A stretch of 64,000 nucleotides of DNA from Isoperla grammatica (Eukaryota; Arthropoda; Insecta; Plecoptera; Perlodidae), in NCBI GenBank assembly GCA_945910005.1, contig OX246743.1, forward strand, positions 43,682,736 to 43,746,735, written 5' to 3'. Below are positions 47,201 through 57,128 of the stretch, piece after piece. The position numbers were made by a program, and so were the translations under genes. Position 1 is the first letter of the stretch; the number at the start of each line of letters is the position of its first letter. The notes under the pieces were generated by a model. That model made no database searches and was not told the DNA's origin. It saw only the letters and a program-made list of their open reading frames with translations.

Positions 47201-48385
47201 GGACCCAATCGATAGATTTACCTAGGCCTACCGAAGATGACATTGGCCATGTCTAAAAATACTATCACTAATAAATTGGTTTAATGCCAGCCATGACGCA
47301 ATGTAAGACCAGCCTTATATTGGACAATGTACTAGGGGCCTAGACCACAGTTGAGCCAATCTTAAAGAAGGTCCTAGGCCTAGGTGTAGGCCTAGGCCTA
47401 GCCTAGCTAGACATAGGGTAGGCCTACGCCTAGGCATAAGCATACCTAGCATAATACCAATTGGCTGAAAATTGGGCCATAGGCCTAGGCCTAGATCTTG
47501 GAAGGCCAAGGCTAAGTTGGCTAGTCTAGGCCTAATAGGTACCATGGCATTAAGTTGAAGTGAACTAGGCCTAGCCCTAGGCCTAGTTCTGTCAAATTAT
47601 AAACCTAAAATGTCAAATAGGTAGGCCTACCATGGCATTAAGTTGAAGTGAACTAGGCCTAGGCCTAGTTCTGTCAAATTATAAACCTAAATGTCAAGAA
47701 AAGGTGCATTTATAGGCCTAGGCCTACGTATGACTGTAGAGGCCTTGGCTAGGCCTAGGCTACTAGGGCTTAGGCCAACACAAATTACGTACTCTGGACA
47801 CCGTAGTTTAAGTTGAGAATAGGCCTAACAGAACAATTTGGAGCCAAATTGTTTTCTGTAAAAACGAGTCAACTACGTCTAGGGCCTAGCCTACATCCTT
47901 AAAAAAAAAATAGTAGGCCTATTCCGAATAACCATTAAGAGATAAAGAATTTACTAGAATGTTATATCACTATTGATAGTAATGTAAGAAAATTTAGGCT
48001 TCCGAAAAACTACGGTTCAACGAATATGGTTGGCATGAGAATTTCATCTTTAAACAAGCATGAAACGAGACCAAACACAAATATCAGCATATTTTCTTCA
48101 ATTATTGTGATTTTTACAACGAAATAATGCATACCAAGTAGGTAAGCTAATATTGAGAGAGAAATTACTAGATCTGAGGGCTGGAAATGTAATAAAATGC
48201 GTCCCAACGCCTCGCCTAGGCCTAGGCCATAGCACATAGGCCTACACAAAGCGCCATGGCAAGGTTTTCAAAAGTGCATCTTTACCTGGAGTAAATAGAA
48301 ACAAAATACAAATAAATAATGTTCAATGTTACTCACTGTCGTAATAATAACACACGCGCTTCTTGCTATGTGGTTGAGTAGCCAT
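40860..48385 (-). CDS. HDAC1: Histone deacetylase 1 / Rpd3, class I
   Basis: Zinc-dependent lysine deacetylase, catalytic subunit of nuclear co-repressor complexes (Sin3, NuRD, CoREST in relatives). Seven in-phase exons (minus): 48337-48385, 46406-46518, 46191-46308, 43672-44027, 42936-43101, 41914-42199, 40860-41208; 478 residues, close to the ~480 of the family. The start [15 protein letters not shown] aligns with the family N-terminus. Seen: [17 protein letters not shown] with His140/His141 at the family positions, [17 protein letters not shown] (zinc Asp/His), GADSLTGDRLGC across the exon 5/6 join (zinc Asp), [14 protein letters not shown] (catalytic Tyr). The acidic tail [18 protein letters not shown] is a class I hallmark. 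Nothing suggests inactivation. Converges with the axo-like gene. Confidence 0.97.
41742..41758. repeat. Poly-G tract in HDAC1 intron 6
   Basis: Sixteen or more consecutive G on the plus strand (C on the transcribed product of the minus-strand gene). Possible G-quadruplex DNA and a likely length-polymorphic or error-prone site. Confidence 0.9.
41914..42199 (-). CDS. HDAC1: HDAC1 exon 6
   Basis: Acceptor TTGTCCCAG, donor GTAAGAG; phase 1 in, phase 2 out. Contains [37 protein letters not shown] with the catalytic tyrosine, and [19 protein letters not shown]. Confidence 0.96.
42244..42630. mobile_element. Foldback element in HDAC1 intron 5
   Basis: CAAAGATTACTGAGTGGAGA on the left pairs with its reverse complement near 42605-42628; a longer match spans AGGTCTACTAGATCGCTAGT around the centre near 42430. 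Arms of about 180 bp with mismatches and a short loop. Non-coding. Confidence 0.88.
42936..43101 (-). CDS. HDAC1: HDAC1 exon 5
   Basis: Acceptor TGTGTTGCAG, donor GTGGGTT; phase 0 in, phase 1 out. [40 protein letters not shown] and CGADSLTG. Confidence 0.96.
43325..43627. mobile_element. hAT-type MITE with 8-bp target duplication
   Basis: The ends TAGGGATGGG and CCCATCCCTA are inverted; flanking GTCCTTAC at 43317-43324 and 43628-43635 is a perfect 8-bp duplication, the hAT hallmark. The interior has repeated GTTTAAACGTTT-like words and no transposase. In HDAC1 intron 4, ending about 45 nt from exon 4. Confidence 0.95.
43672..44027 (-). CDS. HDAC1: HDAC1 exon 4: catalytic core
   Basis: Acceptor TTTGGCCAG, donor GTGAGTC; phase 1 in, phase 0 out. 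[35 protein letters not shown] with the His pair, and [20 protein letters not shown] with zinc ligands. GC-rich with strong C/G third positions. Confidence 0.97.
44060..44640. mobile_element. Foldback family D related block in HDAC1 intron 3
   Basis: AATTGGAGCTCAGAACAAGA (44062) recurs in reverse complement at about 44460-44481. The part at 44285-44410 with GACAGCTTACCTGAGAAAG and GACGTTTCGGCC resembles 32229-32519, and GTAAGCTGCCGTCCTTCTGT closes it. Structure is more broken than the 32-kb copy. Confidence 0.65.
46191..46308 (-). CDS. HDAC1: HDAC1 exon 3
   Basis: Acceptor TATATCTAG, donor GTAAGTA; phase 0 in, phase 1 out. [20 protein letters not shown] and [15 protein letters not shown], conserved among class I HDACs. 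Confidence 0.96.
46406..46518 (-). CDS. HDAC1: HDAC1 exon 2
   Basis: Acceptor TTGTTTCAG, donor GTAAGTG; phase 1 in, phase 0 out. [20 protein letters not shown] and [17 protein letters not shown]. Confidence 0.97.
47380..47775. repeat. AGGCCTAGGCCT-rich region with an 88-bp tandem duplication
   Basis: Dense palindromic AGGCCT/CCTAGG words. Within it, CCATGGCATTAAGTTGAAGT to about CTAAATGTCAA is duplicated at 47541-47628 and 47629-47700. Similar words scatter over 46600-49620. In HDAC1 intron 1. Confidence 0.85.
48337..48385 (-). CDS. HDAC1: HDAC1 exon 1: start codon
   Basis: ATG at 48385-48383, [16 protein letters not shown], donor GTGAGTA after one base of the next codon. The start matches the family N-terminus; no upstream in-frame extension is needed. 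Confidence 0.95.
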
Positions 48386-48560
48386 TATAAAGCTTGCTTG
48401 AAAATATTTTTAATATTTTACTACGGACTTGAAGCCGCTAACAATGCTCTCGCGATTTGAGTTCGACGGACTTGACCCTGGCGAGAGAACGTCGCACTAC
48501 AAAAGATGCTACGTAGTTCGAGACTTCGACGCGGAAGCAGCACTTTTGTATTGCCAACAC
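48386..48560 (-). promoter_or_regulatory. HDAC1 5'UTR and promoter region
   Basis: GC-richer patch just upstream of the start codon, containing TCTCGCGA at 48448-48455, close to the palindromic element found in housekeeping promoters. No TATA box is seen at a suitable distance. The plus-strand open frame starting near 48429 is best read as promoter sequence, not a gene. Confidence 0.4.
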
Positions 48561-50145
48561 CTGAAAACTCTTAAACATAAATATTATAATATTAAATATT
48601 ATTTTCAACTGTAGTAGCCAAATTTTGATCTATTATTGTTATAAATCAAAACTTATATACTATTATGTTATCAAATAAATTCCATTAAATACACAAAAAA
48701 GCAATATTTTTGGTAGTTCGAAATAACTCAATTTTTATATAGTTTTAAGCAGGTTTTCATGAAACGTCAATCCAGTAACACCACACGAAAAGGACTACAA
48801 ACTAAGTTCTCATTTGTCTCCATAAATATGTACACATCATTTTCATTAGGTACATTTGAGTACTAGAATCGGTCTTATTAACTATAAGTACATTTTTGTA
48901 TGAAACTTAAATAATTTCGGAAAGTACTATTTGTGAAATCAACTAATATATTAATGCTTATTTTGTGATACTGTTGGGAAAACTGTTCGCCAAATAACTG
49001 GTGGCAGGGGGTGATTGTGTTTGTGTTGTCAGTTGCTGATAAAGTTGATTTAATTCTCTTTTTACGCGTGTGTTAATTATCAGATTAGTGTTTGATGAGT
49101 CAAGATGCCAGAAAAGAAGAACTGCTGAAGTGACTTTTTATTTGGGAGATCCCAAGGTAAGGATTTTGATTTATTGAGGTCAGTGATATCTTTCTCTTGG
49201 TCCTTGTGTTCTGTGGATTGTGGGTTCAACAATGGCACTGGTCATCTGCATAAATTCCGTCCGGCAAAAATGTTCAAATCATCGTAAAATAACCTCATTA
49301 CATGGCGTGTACTCATCAAAATATGATCGGCTAGCAAGTATTTCACAACAAAGTTGTTTGATCATCTTTAGTTTGACTTTTAGAAGGAAGAAAACGAACA
49401 AAACCATAAACTAGATTTGCAAATTTATGCAGCATGTGTTCGTAAGCTTGCCAGGCGTATAATGCTTTCATTATTTCCTGTCGCGAGTCAGGCCTAGACT
49501 AGGCCTAGGCCTAGTCGTAGGCTACGTATGCCTACTAGACCTAGGCCTAACCTACGATGACATTTCATAGATGTCTAGCCTAGCAGCCTACTTTTACTTT
49601 TAGGGCTAGGGCCTAGGCTAGCTAGGCGATAACTGTATACGACAGCGTGTCATTTTTTTTACTCACGTTTTCCCGATTCCTTCATGGGTTTTCTCATGTC
49701 TACGTGTGATTGATTTTTTATTGCATACTAATGTGTTGTTTTTAGCAACATTTTATTAAAATAGTTGGGGTCTGGGGAGTTGTCGCCCCCCAGGAAAAAT
49801 AAATAACACCTTCAAGTTGTGTCAATACTATGATAAAACAAAGTTACTATTTTTAAGTCCATGCTATGATTGCTATGAATGGGTATTTTCAAATGACAGC
49901 TGTCATATTGTTTTAGGAGCCACTCGTTTTTGTAGTCATTAAAAAATCTATCTGTATAATGGTGATGATGATAGTGAATGTATGTAACTGTAAGGCTTAC
50001 ACTGTAAGTATTTTTTTGCATTTCATGAATATTATATTGTGTACACTGTCTTCGACATCTTGCAAGTGAACGGTTATACATGAGCGATTAGCTTATCTGT
50101 CTGACATGCGCTTATCACCGTCGACTTCCTTTCTATCACAGGATG
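48561..50145. other. Upstream intergenic region with one exon-like segment
   Basis: Mostly AT-rich. The only coding-like segment is 49084-49156; AGGCCTAGGCC words lie at 49490-49625. Confidence 0.4.
49084..49156 (+). other. Exon-like segment of an unidentified plus-strand gene
   Basis: Acceptor-like TTAATTATCAG, a 24-codon open frame reading LVFDESRCQKRRTAEVTFYL then GDPK, and donor GTAAGGA. No family recognised and no partner exon found, so this may be a 5'UTR exon or chance. Confidence 0.22.
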
Positions 50146-50373
50146 TATAAGCCTAGCGAATCGGCATTGAAACACGTTCAGTTCTAACTCGCATCTCTTC
50201 CTAATCGGTTGAGTTTACTGTCAGTGTGTTTCGAGTGCCCCACGAACAAATTGGTCCTTTATCAATAATGTTTTGATGATTATTTCATTTCATTTTGCTT
50301 TGTCACAACATTCATTGTGAAGTGATTGATTGACATTCGTTGATTATCGTCAGTGTCGAAACGTTTTGACAGG
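50146..50373 (+). promoter_or_regulatory. Candidate promoter and non-coding first exon
   Basis: TATAA at 50146, initiator-like GTTCAGTT with A at 50180 (34 nt later), then about 190 nt ending CAG|GTGAGAT at 50374. The arrangement suits a 5'UTR exon of a plus-strand gene lying to the right. Confidence 0.3.
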
Positions 50374-51487
50374 TGAGATAAAAATTGAAACCTATTACTA
50401 GGGATGTGGGTTGGAAAATGTAAAAAATTGGTCATTTCTGGAAAATTTTCATTGTGTAAAAATTTTAATTTTACAAGAAAAACTCTTGTATTGCTACTTC
50501 ATCTAGTTTTCTTTGACACTGATCCATTAAATACGGCAACTAATGCCATGCTTGTAATTCACGGAATTTGACAGTTCCAAACTTAAAATTTCCGAAGATG
50601 AGTCCTCAGTTACTCAATAAGGCATTAACACCCATAATTAAAAAAATTAAAAAATGGCATAATTAACGAGATACTCAAGAAAAAATTAAAACGTTTGTTA
50701 TAGGCTACCGTGGAAAACTACGAAATTGAATTTTCCGGAAAACCAACATAAGACCTGTGTTGTTTGCTTTATGCAAGTGGCTTAGCAATCGATCCAATTA
50801 AGCATGTTAAATATAACTGATTGCGGTGTTTTATGGAGCACTTAGCGGTCACGTATATTGACAAGTGCTTCTCTGTCTAAAGTAATGAGAAATCAACTGA
50901 TAATGTCATTATTATTATGATAATTATACAGGTGTGTTTCATTACTATGTTAGAAAGCTGGGGAAGGCAGTTTCAGTAATACACAATAGACAATAAAGTG
51001 GATTTATAAGTGATATTATGCAGATATGTTATTTATGCGGTGTATAAGCATTCACTTAGTTTTAAACAGTTATTTTTAACGACAACTCGCTTACTTATCG
51101 ATATGCTTTCTATCTCCCCGACATGTTTTATGTACATGGAGACGTGTGCGCATTGTAGGAGAAATCTCGCCACAATGAAGTTTCAAAACTAGATATGTTT
51201 TTATCGGTCTAATTCTGCTATACACATAGGAAGCGCATATTTTCAAATCTCAACAGAGATATCGGGGAAATTTTTTTAGTACAAGGAATTGCCACAGATT
51301 TTCCTCTACCGATAATTACACGTTAAAAGATGGGATGTAAAAACTGAATGTTATATTTTGGTCGGGAATTTACAAGCACGATCGGAATCTGTTTTATCGT
51401 AGGACGTTAAAGAAAAACTAATAGTTGAAGGGAGATTGATTGAGTAGTGGATTCCTAGGGGAGCAGAGATAATGGCCGTTTCGCTCA

Positions 51488-51592
51488 ACCTCTTTTAGTT
51501 TAGGAGAAAAATGAGAAAAAGGAAACTCTCCTTGGTTTCGTTCTAGTCCTTTTAGTTTAGAAGAAAAATGAGAAAACGGAACTTCTAGCCAC
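51488..51592. repeat. Direct repeat, ~60-bp unit, two copies
   Basis: CTTTTAGTTTAGGAGAAAAA at 51491 recurs about 60 nt later as CTTTTAGTTTAGAAGAAAAA, with the following GAAAA and GGAA blocks also shared. Confidence 0.85.
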
Positions 51593-51983
51593 TGGATTTT
51601 GATATCGATATCAAAACACGCATTTATAATATTTCAGTACATAGCCTAAATAATTTACCCAATAAATAATTGACTCTGTACCCAGAGCCAGTGCGCGCTA
51701 TATACGCGCAACTCGTATCACGATATTTATTATTCATTTCCATTCACGGTGAAAGGGGGAGTAAGCTGAAAAAAAAACAAAGCCAGGTGACTGCCAATCC
51801 ATATACAACACACAATAAACCTACCTTATTAAACACACAGCTGTGGTATTTATTATTATCGTCCCCTTGACGTCAGTCATTAGTAACTCATTAACGTACT
51901 AAGTGTGTACTAAGTAGACGAAACATTGGTCCTCGTTCGTTGAACCCGTTCCCTGTTTAATTCAACACAATCTCATTTCAGTT

Positions 51984-52060
51984 TATATAATTTACTTTCG
52001 TGCACTTTCAGCCGGAACAATATCTATATCGGTTTCAGTCTAGTGCGTAGAAACACAGAG
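51984..52060 (+). promoter_or_regulatory. Candidate TATA promoter
   Basis: TATATAA at 51984 and an initiator-like TTTCAGCC with A at 52010, 26 nt apart. No open frame of interest follows. Confidence 0.22.
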
Positions 52061-52511
52061 AGTACTTACGATTATGTATTGTACACACCTTTTATTTGAT
52101 AACTCACTCACTGTAAACATCGCCACGCCACAACATGTTGTTATTGACGGGAGTTATTATACTCTGACAGTAGTTCGGCCAGCCGCTCGTTGGGCCCATG
52201 CGCTTCCAACCATGTATCCTCATGTGAGTACTCAACCGTGGCATTTCGTTCCCGATTGTGTTGCGTTTTTAATTTATTACGCGCGAAATTGTGTTCAGTT
52301 GGCCGTGACAAATGGCGTCGGTGTGGTGCGTGCGTTCTATAAGCGTTTAAATGCATTCTTAGTTCAAATTGGGATCTACAATTAACGTATGCAAAGTTTC
52401 TTTGAAATGGTGAAGAAAACACAAGATTTTCTTAAATATGCGGGGAAGTGTTTAAAATTTAAATCGTGCGCCAACTTTAAGATTGGTTTCGATTGATCGA
52501 TTATTTGTGGT

Positions 52512-52680
52512 TTTACGACGTACTCGACAGCTTAGGTCATGTGACGTCTTCCGAATCGGATCCATTATATACATCGCGGGGGTCGTCATAAGGGGAGTCC
52601 AGCAAGGGAGGACAAGGTGAAGGGAAGGGAAATGGGAAAGGGACAGGGTTTCTTGTTATCGCCTCTTACGACTGAAGTAA
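52512..52680 (+). mobile_element. Dispersed repeat family B, copy
   Basis: Nearly identical to 22777-22960: CGACGTACTCGACAGCTTAG, GACGTCTTCCGAATCGGATC, GGGGTCGTCATAAGGGGAGT and CGCCTCTTACGACTG. Confidence 0.85.
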
Positions 52681-53284
52681 CTAAATGTGAGTAATATATT
52701 TTGTGCTGAGAGGGATTCGAAGTATCAGAATTATAGAGGGGCTATCAAATTCCAGTGAGTGTACCTAGTATGACCAATTGAGATTTCGCTAAAACGGAAT
52801 TCTCGCTAAAAGTGGATTAATCGAATACTGATGCCCCTTTATTCCGGCCACAATGGAAGTTCTGCAAATAAACCGCGACACATTTGTTTTCGTGTTCATG
52901 TTCATGTTCATGTTGTGTTCATGTTCGTATATCGACAACCCTACCACGAAGTGTGTTAATTACTTGTGTGACCCCAGGGTTATACCATAAAGCAGTGATG
53001 TATAAAATAGCAATTCGTGAAATTGTGGTCTAGGACTGTTTGCTTTATCAAGTAATTACATTCGAGGAGAGGGTTTTTAATCGTAAAGTTGTTCCACGCC
53101 CGCGGTTATATAAAAATATAGCGTAGGCCTAGGTTACATAATATAATTATAGTTTTGAAAATTGTGTTTACTCATAATTCTCTTGGGTTAGGGTTTTTGC
53201 TTTCGAAAAGTGTAAAACTATAAAATGTATTCGCTTCTTCTATGCGTCTGCGTGATTTTGTTTTTGTGCACAGTATATTCTGCA

Positions 53285-53450
53285 CGGGTGTATGCATGCT
53301 TGCATGCATGCTTGTGTATGCATGCTTGCATGGATGTATGCTTGCAATGCAGGCCCAGGGTTCGATTCCCGGTCTGGCATACTTGTATAGCACGATGACT
53401 TTATAGTCATCAAGGCAGTAAGACGCTATAAAATGTCCCCTCACTGAATC
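53285..53450. mobile_element. GCATGCTT repeat and SINE-like B box
   Basis: Alternating GCATGCTT words (53285-53345), then a tRNA-like T-arm CAGGGTTCGATTCCCGGTC and a short body with GTAAGACGCTATAAAATG, resembling a SINE 3' part. No A box kept. Confidence 0.5.
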
Positions 53451-54939
53451 CTTGTTACTGAGTTAGTAAATATTTATTTATAAATTACCTATTACTATTA
53501 GTTTTTGTAGAATGATGCGATGATGATAATATTTGATGTGATGCAAATGTCCGCGGTATGTTGTTAATTGGTTACAGCCGCGTTTAAACTTGGGTTTATA
53601 ATCCCGAAGAATCAAGGCCGAGAATGATGTGTTATGTTATAACAAGCTTGCGAGAGCGTTCACACGCTGATTTAAAGATTACCGGCTTTAAGTGATGGAA
53701 TTATAGAATTACACGGACAATTACCCTACCGTAGTATATGTATGTTTTTATTTGATCTATTTATAGGTTTACCATCCGTATTTAAACTCTAGAGACGATT
53801 AGTGTTCGCGGTGTTCACGCAGTGAGTTACTGGAGAACATTAATAACACATAAATTATAAACATTTATCTCTGGTAAGTTGTTGGTAATGTTGGATGTTA
53901 TTAATTGTTTTCTGGGGGAATTTTGAGGGTTGCAAACTTGGTGGAAGAAAGTTTGTATGTTGATGTGTGTTCGATTGGTTTTGATCAATGAATACAGAAC
54001 GGTTGATTGAGTGCATTGTCGATTGAGTTGAGTGCAATGCCGAAAATATTGGAAGAGCTCTATAACCCTGGTCTGAACGAGTTGGTAATGGTTCAGTTCT
54101 CATAAATCCACATAAAACCGTGAGAAATATATGTTAAAACTGGATAAGGTTTGAGGTTAATGAAATGTTATTTTAGTGTAGGTAAATAATATCGTCTAGG
54201 AAAATACTTGAATTCGGTCTCATTTAATGTACAAGTGCATTGTCTGTTGAAGTGTAGCCTACAAAATGAGTGTTCGATATCTCATAGCTTTGGAAAAAGT
54301 TCAAAAAGTTACTCTCTCATAAATTGTACATGTCATCAAAGTCTACCACACTTCGTCACAATTTAGAAAACCTCACAGTTGGTTCCAGAAACGTCCCTGA
54401 ATTGTTTCGTTGATAACCGGCCCCCTTCACTTTTCCTCCCGCAATCCTACTTGTCTCTTTCCTCCAAACATCTTCATATTTTACCCACTCATCGTCTCGA
54501 TTAGCCAGATTGCTAAAATATGTGACGTAAAACCCAAATAGCATCATCATTGAATTGAAATCGTGCTAAAAAAATTTCTTTCAAGGGCGATTATTATAGT
54601 AAATCTCTCAAACAACCAATGATGAATATAATATTGATGTAGCCTACCTATGAAATGAGTTTGTTATTACTGACTCAAAGGTTTTAACTGCGGTATGTTA
54701 AAATAAATAACCCCGGCTTTGTCTATTGTATGTGCTCAATTGTAACGAAACATTTCCCCATAGCCTGCAGACGTGTTTCGCCGCGTACTAACTTTTCTTT
54801 GATGTTCTTTGTGGGGTAATTAGTTCGCGTTCTCTCCACTTGTAGTGCGGTTTTTCATTTTTCTTCCATACGAAATTATTAAGAAAATTCAACTGTAGGT
54901 ACTATGTTTACGCAACACACACATAGGAAGCAATAGCTT

Positions 54940-55108
54940 TATAAAAGACCATATGCTTCTCGTGTACACAACTTGCGTACAATTTAAATTGCTGTTTACA
55001 CTCAGTTTACACTGCTCCGGTGGATCGTTGATAGTAATTTAATATTCTTCAGGCTGTCAAAGAACCGAAGTTTGTATTTACCACACGTGCCCAACATAAC
55101 CAACTTAG
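54940..55108 (+). promoter_or_regulatory. Candidate TATA promoter and first exon
   Basis: TATAAAAG at 54940-54947, then leader-like sequence to CCAACTTAG|GTAAGT at 55109. A good TATA box plus a strong donor about 160 nt downstream. Confidence 0.28.
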
Positions 55109-55383
55109 GTAAGTTTATAGATCGATTCAACTTCGGCCACGGCTTCGCTTGGTGTACAGTGTACACGTACACACCGTCAATTTGACTACGGCTCCATAGA
55201 TCATGTATGAATATTCTATTAGCTCAACTTAGAAGACGGGTAAAGGTAATTAACTCACTAAGTGGAGCCCATCTTCATCAGTAACTCAATTGTTTTATAA
55301 GTAGTTCTAGTTATGTCGTGGTTGATTGAATGTTCACCTGCTCAAAGACTATAGATGATGAGTGAAGTTGGTTTCGAGGTAAT

Positions 55384-55402
55384 GGGGGGGGGGGGGGGGG
55401 GG
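55384..55402. repeat. Poly-G tract
   Basis: About nineteen consecutive G. Similar tracts are at 57110-57128 and 59755-59770 on the same strand. Confidence 0.9.
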
Positions 55403-55654
55403 AGGAGAATGATCATTTAAAACTCATTAGAAAGGAATTCTTTTATATAATGTAAAAAACCAGACTGTTCCCGTTCTATATGTTAAAACTTGTGAATAAA
55501 ACACGGCGTTTCAGAGTGATATCAGTCTAGGAAACGTCGTGAAGTATTCAGTAAGTTTTTATGTTGTAACATATGTAGTACAGCGGAAATAGTCCGTTTT
55601 TTGCAGTATATGAATAATGAATTACGACCACATTTGTACCATCACCTGAATACG

Positions 55655-55765
55655 GAATCTAGAGTCGTGGGTTCGAATCCCGCGTGTGTATGCTTTGACG
55701 GAATTGTCCCTCATACAGTACCCTTGTATTTGTAGTCTTCAAAAAGAACGTAAAGCAAAAACCTA
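55655..55765 (+). mobile_element. SINE fragment with B box
   Basis: GTGGGTTCGAATCCCGCG is a tRNA-type B box; downstream text ending GTAGTCTTCAAAAAGAACGT resembles the tail at 53390-53440. A 5'-truncated SINE is likely. Confidence 0.5.
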
Positions 55766-56297
55766 CACCCTGGCGACTTGCCAAACCGAAAGTTGGTCCT
55801 CTTGTGTAAGAATGTTAATTTGAAAACGTGTCTAACGAATAAGTGAGTAAAGAATAATTGACAATTTACTCCCGCCCCACCCCCTCGTGTCCTTCACTCC
55901 AATTCACACACACAGATGTATTTTATAATAATTTAGGGCATTTCCCTCACTAGAAACTAGTTCTTCAGCTAACTAAATGAACATTATTAAATTCGGATTG
56001 GCGAAACCGATTTTAAACTTAGATTATTCAAGCAGTACTTCGTTTTTAACGGGATCAATCGGTGAATTAGTTTGAAACATCTCTTTATGCTTTCTGCTTG
56101 CAGTCCTTTCATTTTTAAATTATCCCTTACAAAGTATTTTCTGTTGCTATATCTCAGTCTGTCTTTTCTATTTTTTGGATTTTCCATTAATTTTTATTCT
56201 CTGATACTTCGTCGTGCTTCTAAATATGATCAACGATTATTTTTCATTAAGTAAACACAATTTCGTTAGTTTTTAATTAGCGGAGTCTGATTCTAAG

Positions 56298-56690
56298 CTA
56301 ACAATGTTCTACAGACAGCTGTGTGAATCGGTTGATGTACTTCTCGCCAACCGTAGCTCTCTTCTTTACCTGGATGATGCATGCTACATAGATGCGCTTA
56401 TCTGATCCGTTTTGAGAAAACGCAGGACTCTGTTCACGACCACTCGTCGGTCGGTCTACACAAAACTGGACTTTCCCGTTTTGCATATCTCCTTCCATTT
56501 CAGCACCATCAATAACGCTTTGCTGCGAAGTGGGCGTTGGGGATAGACGCGCGCGGTATAACGTTGGAAACCAGTTCGATGGGTGGTTCGGTCGCAGGCT
56601 GCCTCACAGACGCGTAGCAACTCTTTGGGCTCTTTGGCGGATATGTCGTTCAATTTAAATAAACAAGAAATTAAAACATTTCTTATCATT
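56298..56690 (-). other. Unidentified coding-like segment, frame broken
   Basis: Two overlapping minus-strand open frames read KLNDISAKEPKELLRVCEAA and FSQNGSDKRIYVACIIQVKK with a frame change near 56480. GC-richer than the surroundings. I do not recognise a family; it could be a decayed transposon gene or retrocopy. Confidence 0.2.
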
Positions 56691-57109
56691 AAAAAATTAT
56701 GTTTTATATGGCTATAGTCTTTCGTTCTCGCCTCTGGCGTGAACGTTTCAAAGAAAACGTGGCCATCATGATCACATTACGTCGTTATTTGAAAATATAC
56801 TTCCGAACACATTTAGAGTTTTTTAATGTTGATTTAAAAACGGTTTTATTATAAATTATACAAGCAATTAATATTTGTTGAAAGTAACACGTATAGCCAG
56901 TGGCTAAAGTGAATCATATTGCAGTAACAGTAATTCACTGAAATTAAATGTTTACTATAATTTTCATTAGGGACATTTTGGGGAATTGCATCCAGCCCTC
57001 TGCTCGGATTTCAGTTTTAATGAAGGCTAATTCTGTAAGGTAAGGTAGGTGGGGGTTGGGGGTGGGGATTCAAGACGTTAATTAAAATGACGGCTGACAG
57101 GAGTGGGAG

Positions 57110-57128
57110 GGGGGGGGGGGGGGGGGGG
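57110..57128. repeat. Poly-G tract
   Basis: A run of about nineteen G after GGAGTGG. Possible quadruplex DNA; length may be unstable. Confidence 0.9.

Noticed and set aside
48429..48614. Plus-strand 61-residue frame just upstream of HDAC1
   Set aside because: Overlaps the likely HDAC1 promoter and 5'UTR, ends in AT-rich sequence with no donor, resembles no family.
53340..53370. tRNA gene suggested by the GGGTTCGATTCCCGG T-arm
   Set aside because: No matching acceptor stem, D-arm or anticodon arm upstream; better explained as a SINE remnant. The same applies at 55670, 60597 and 62858.
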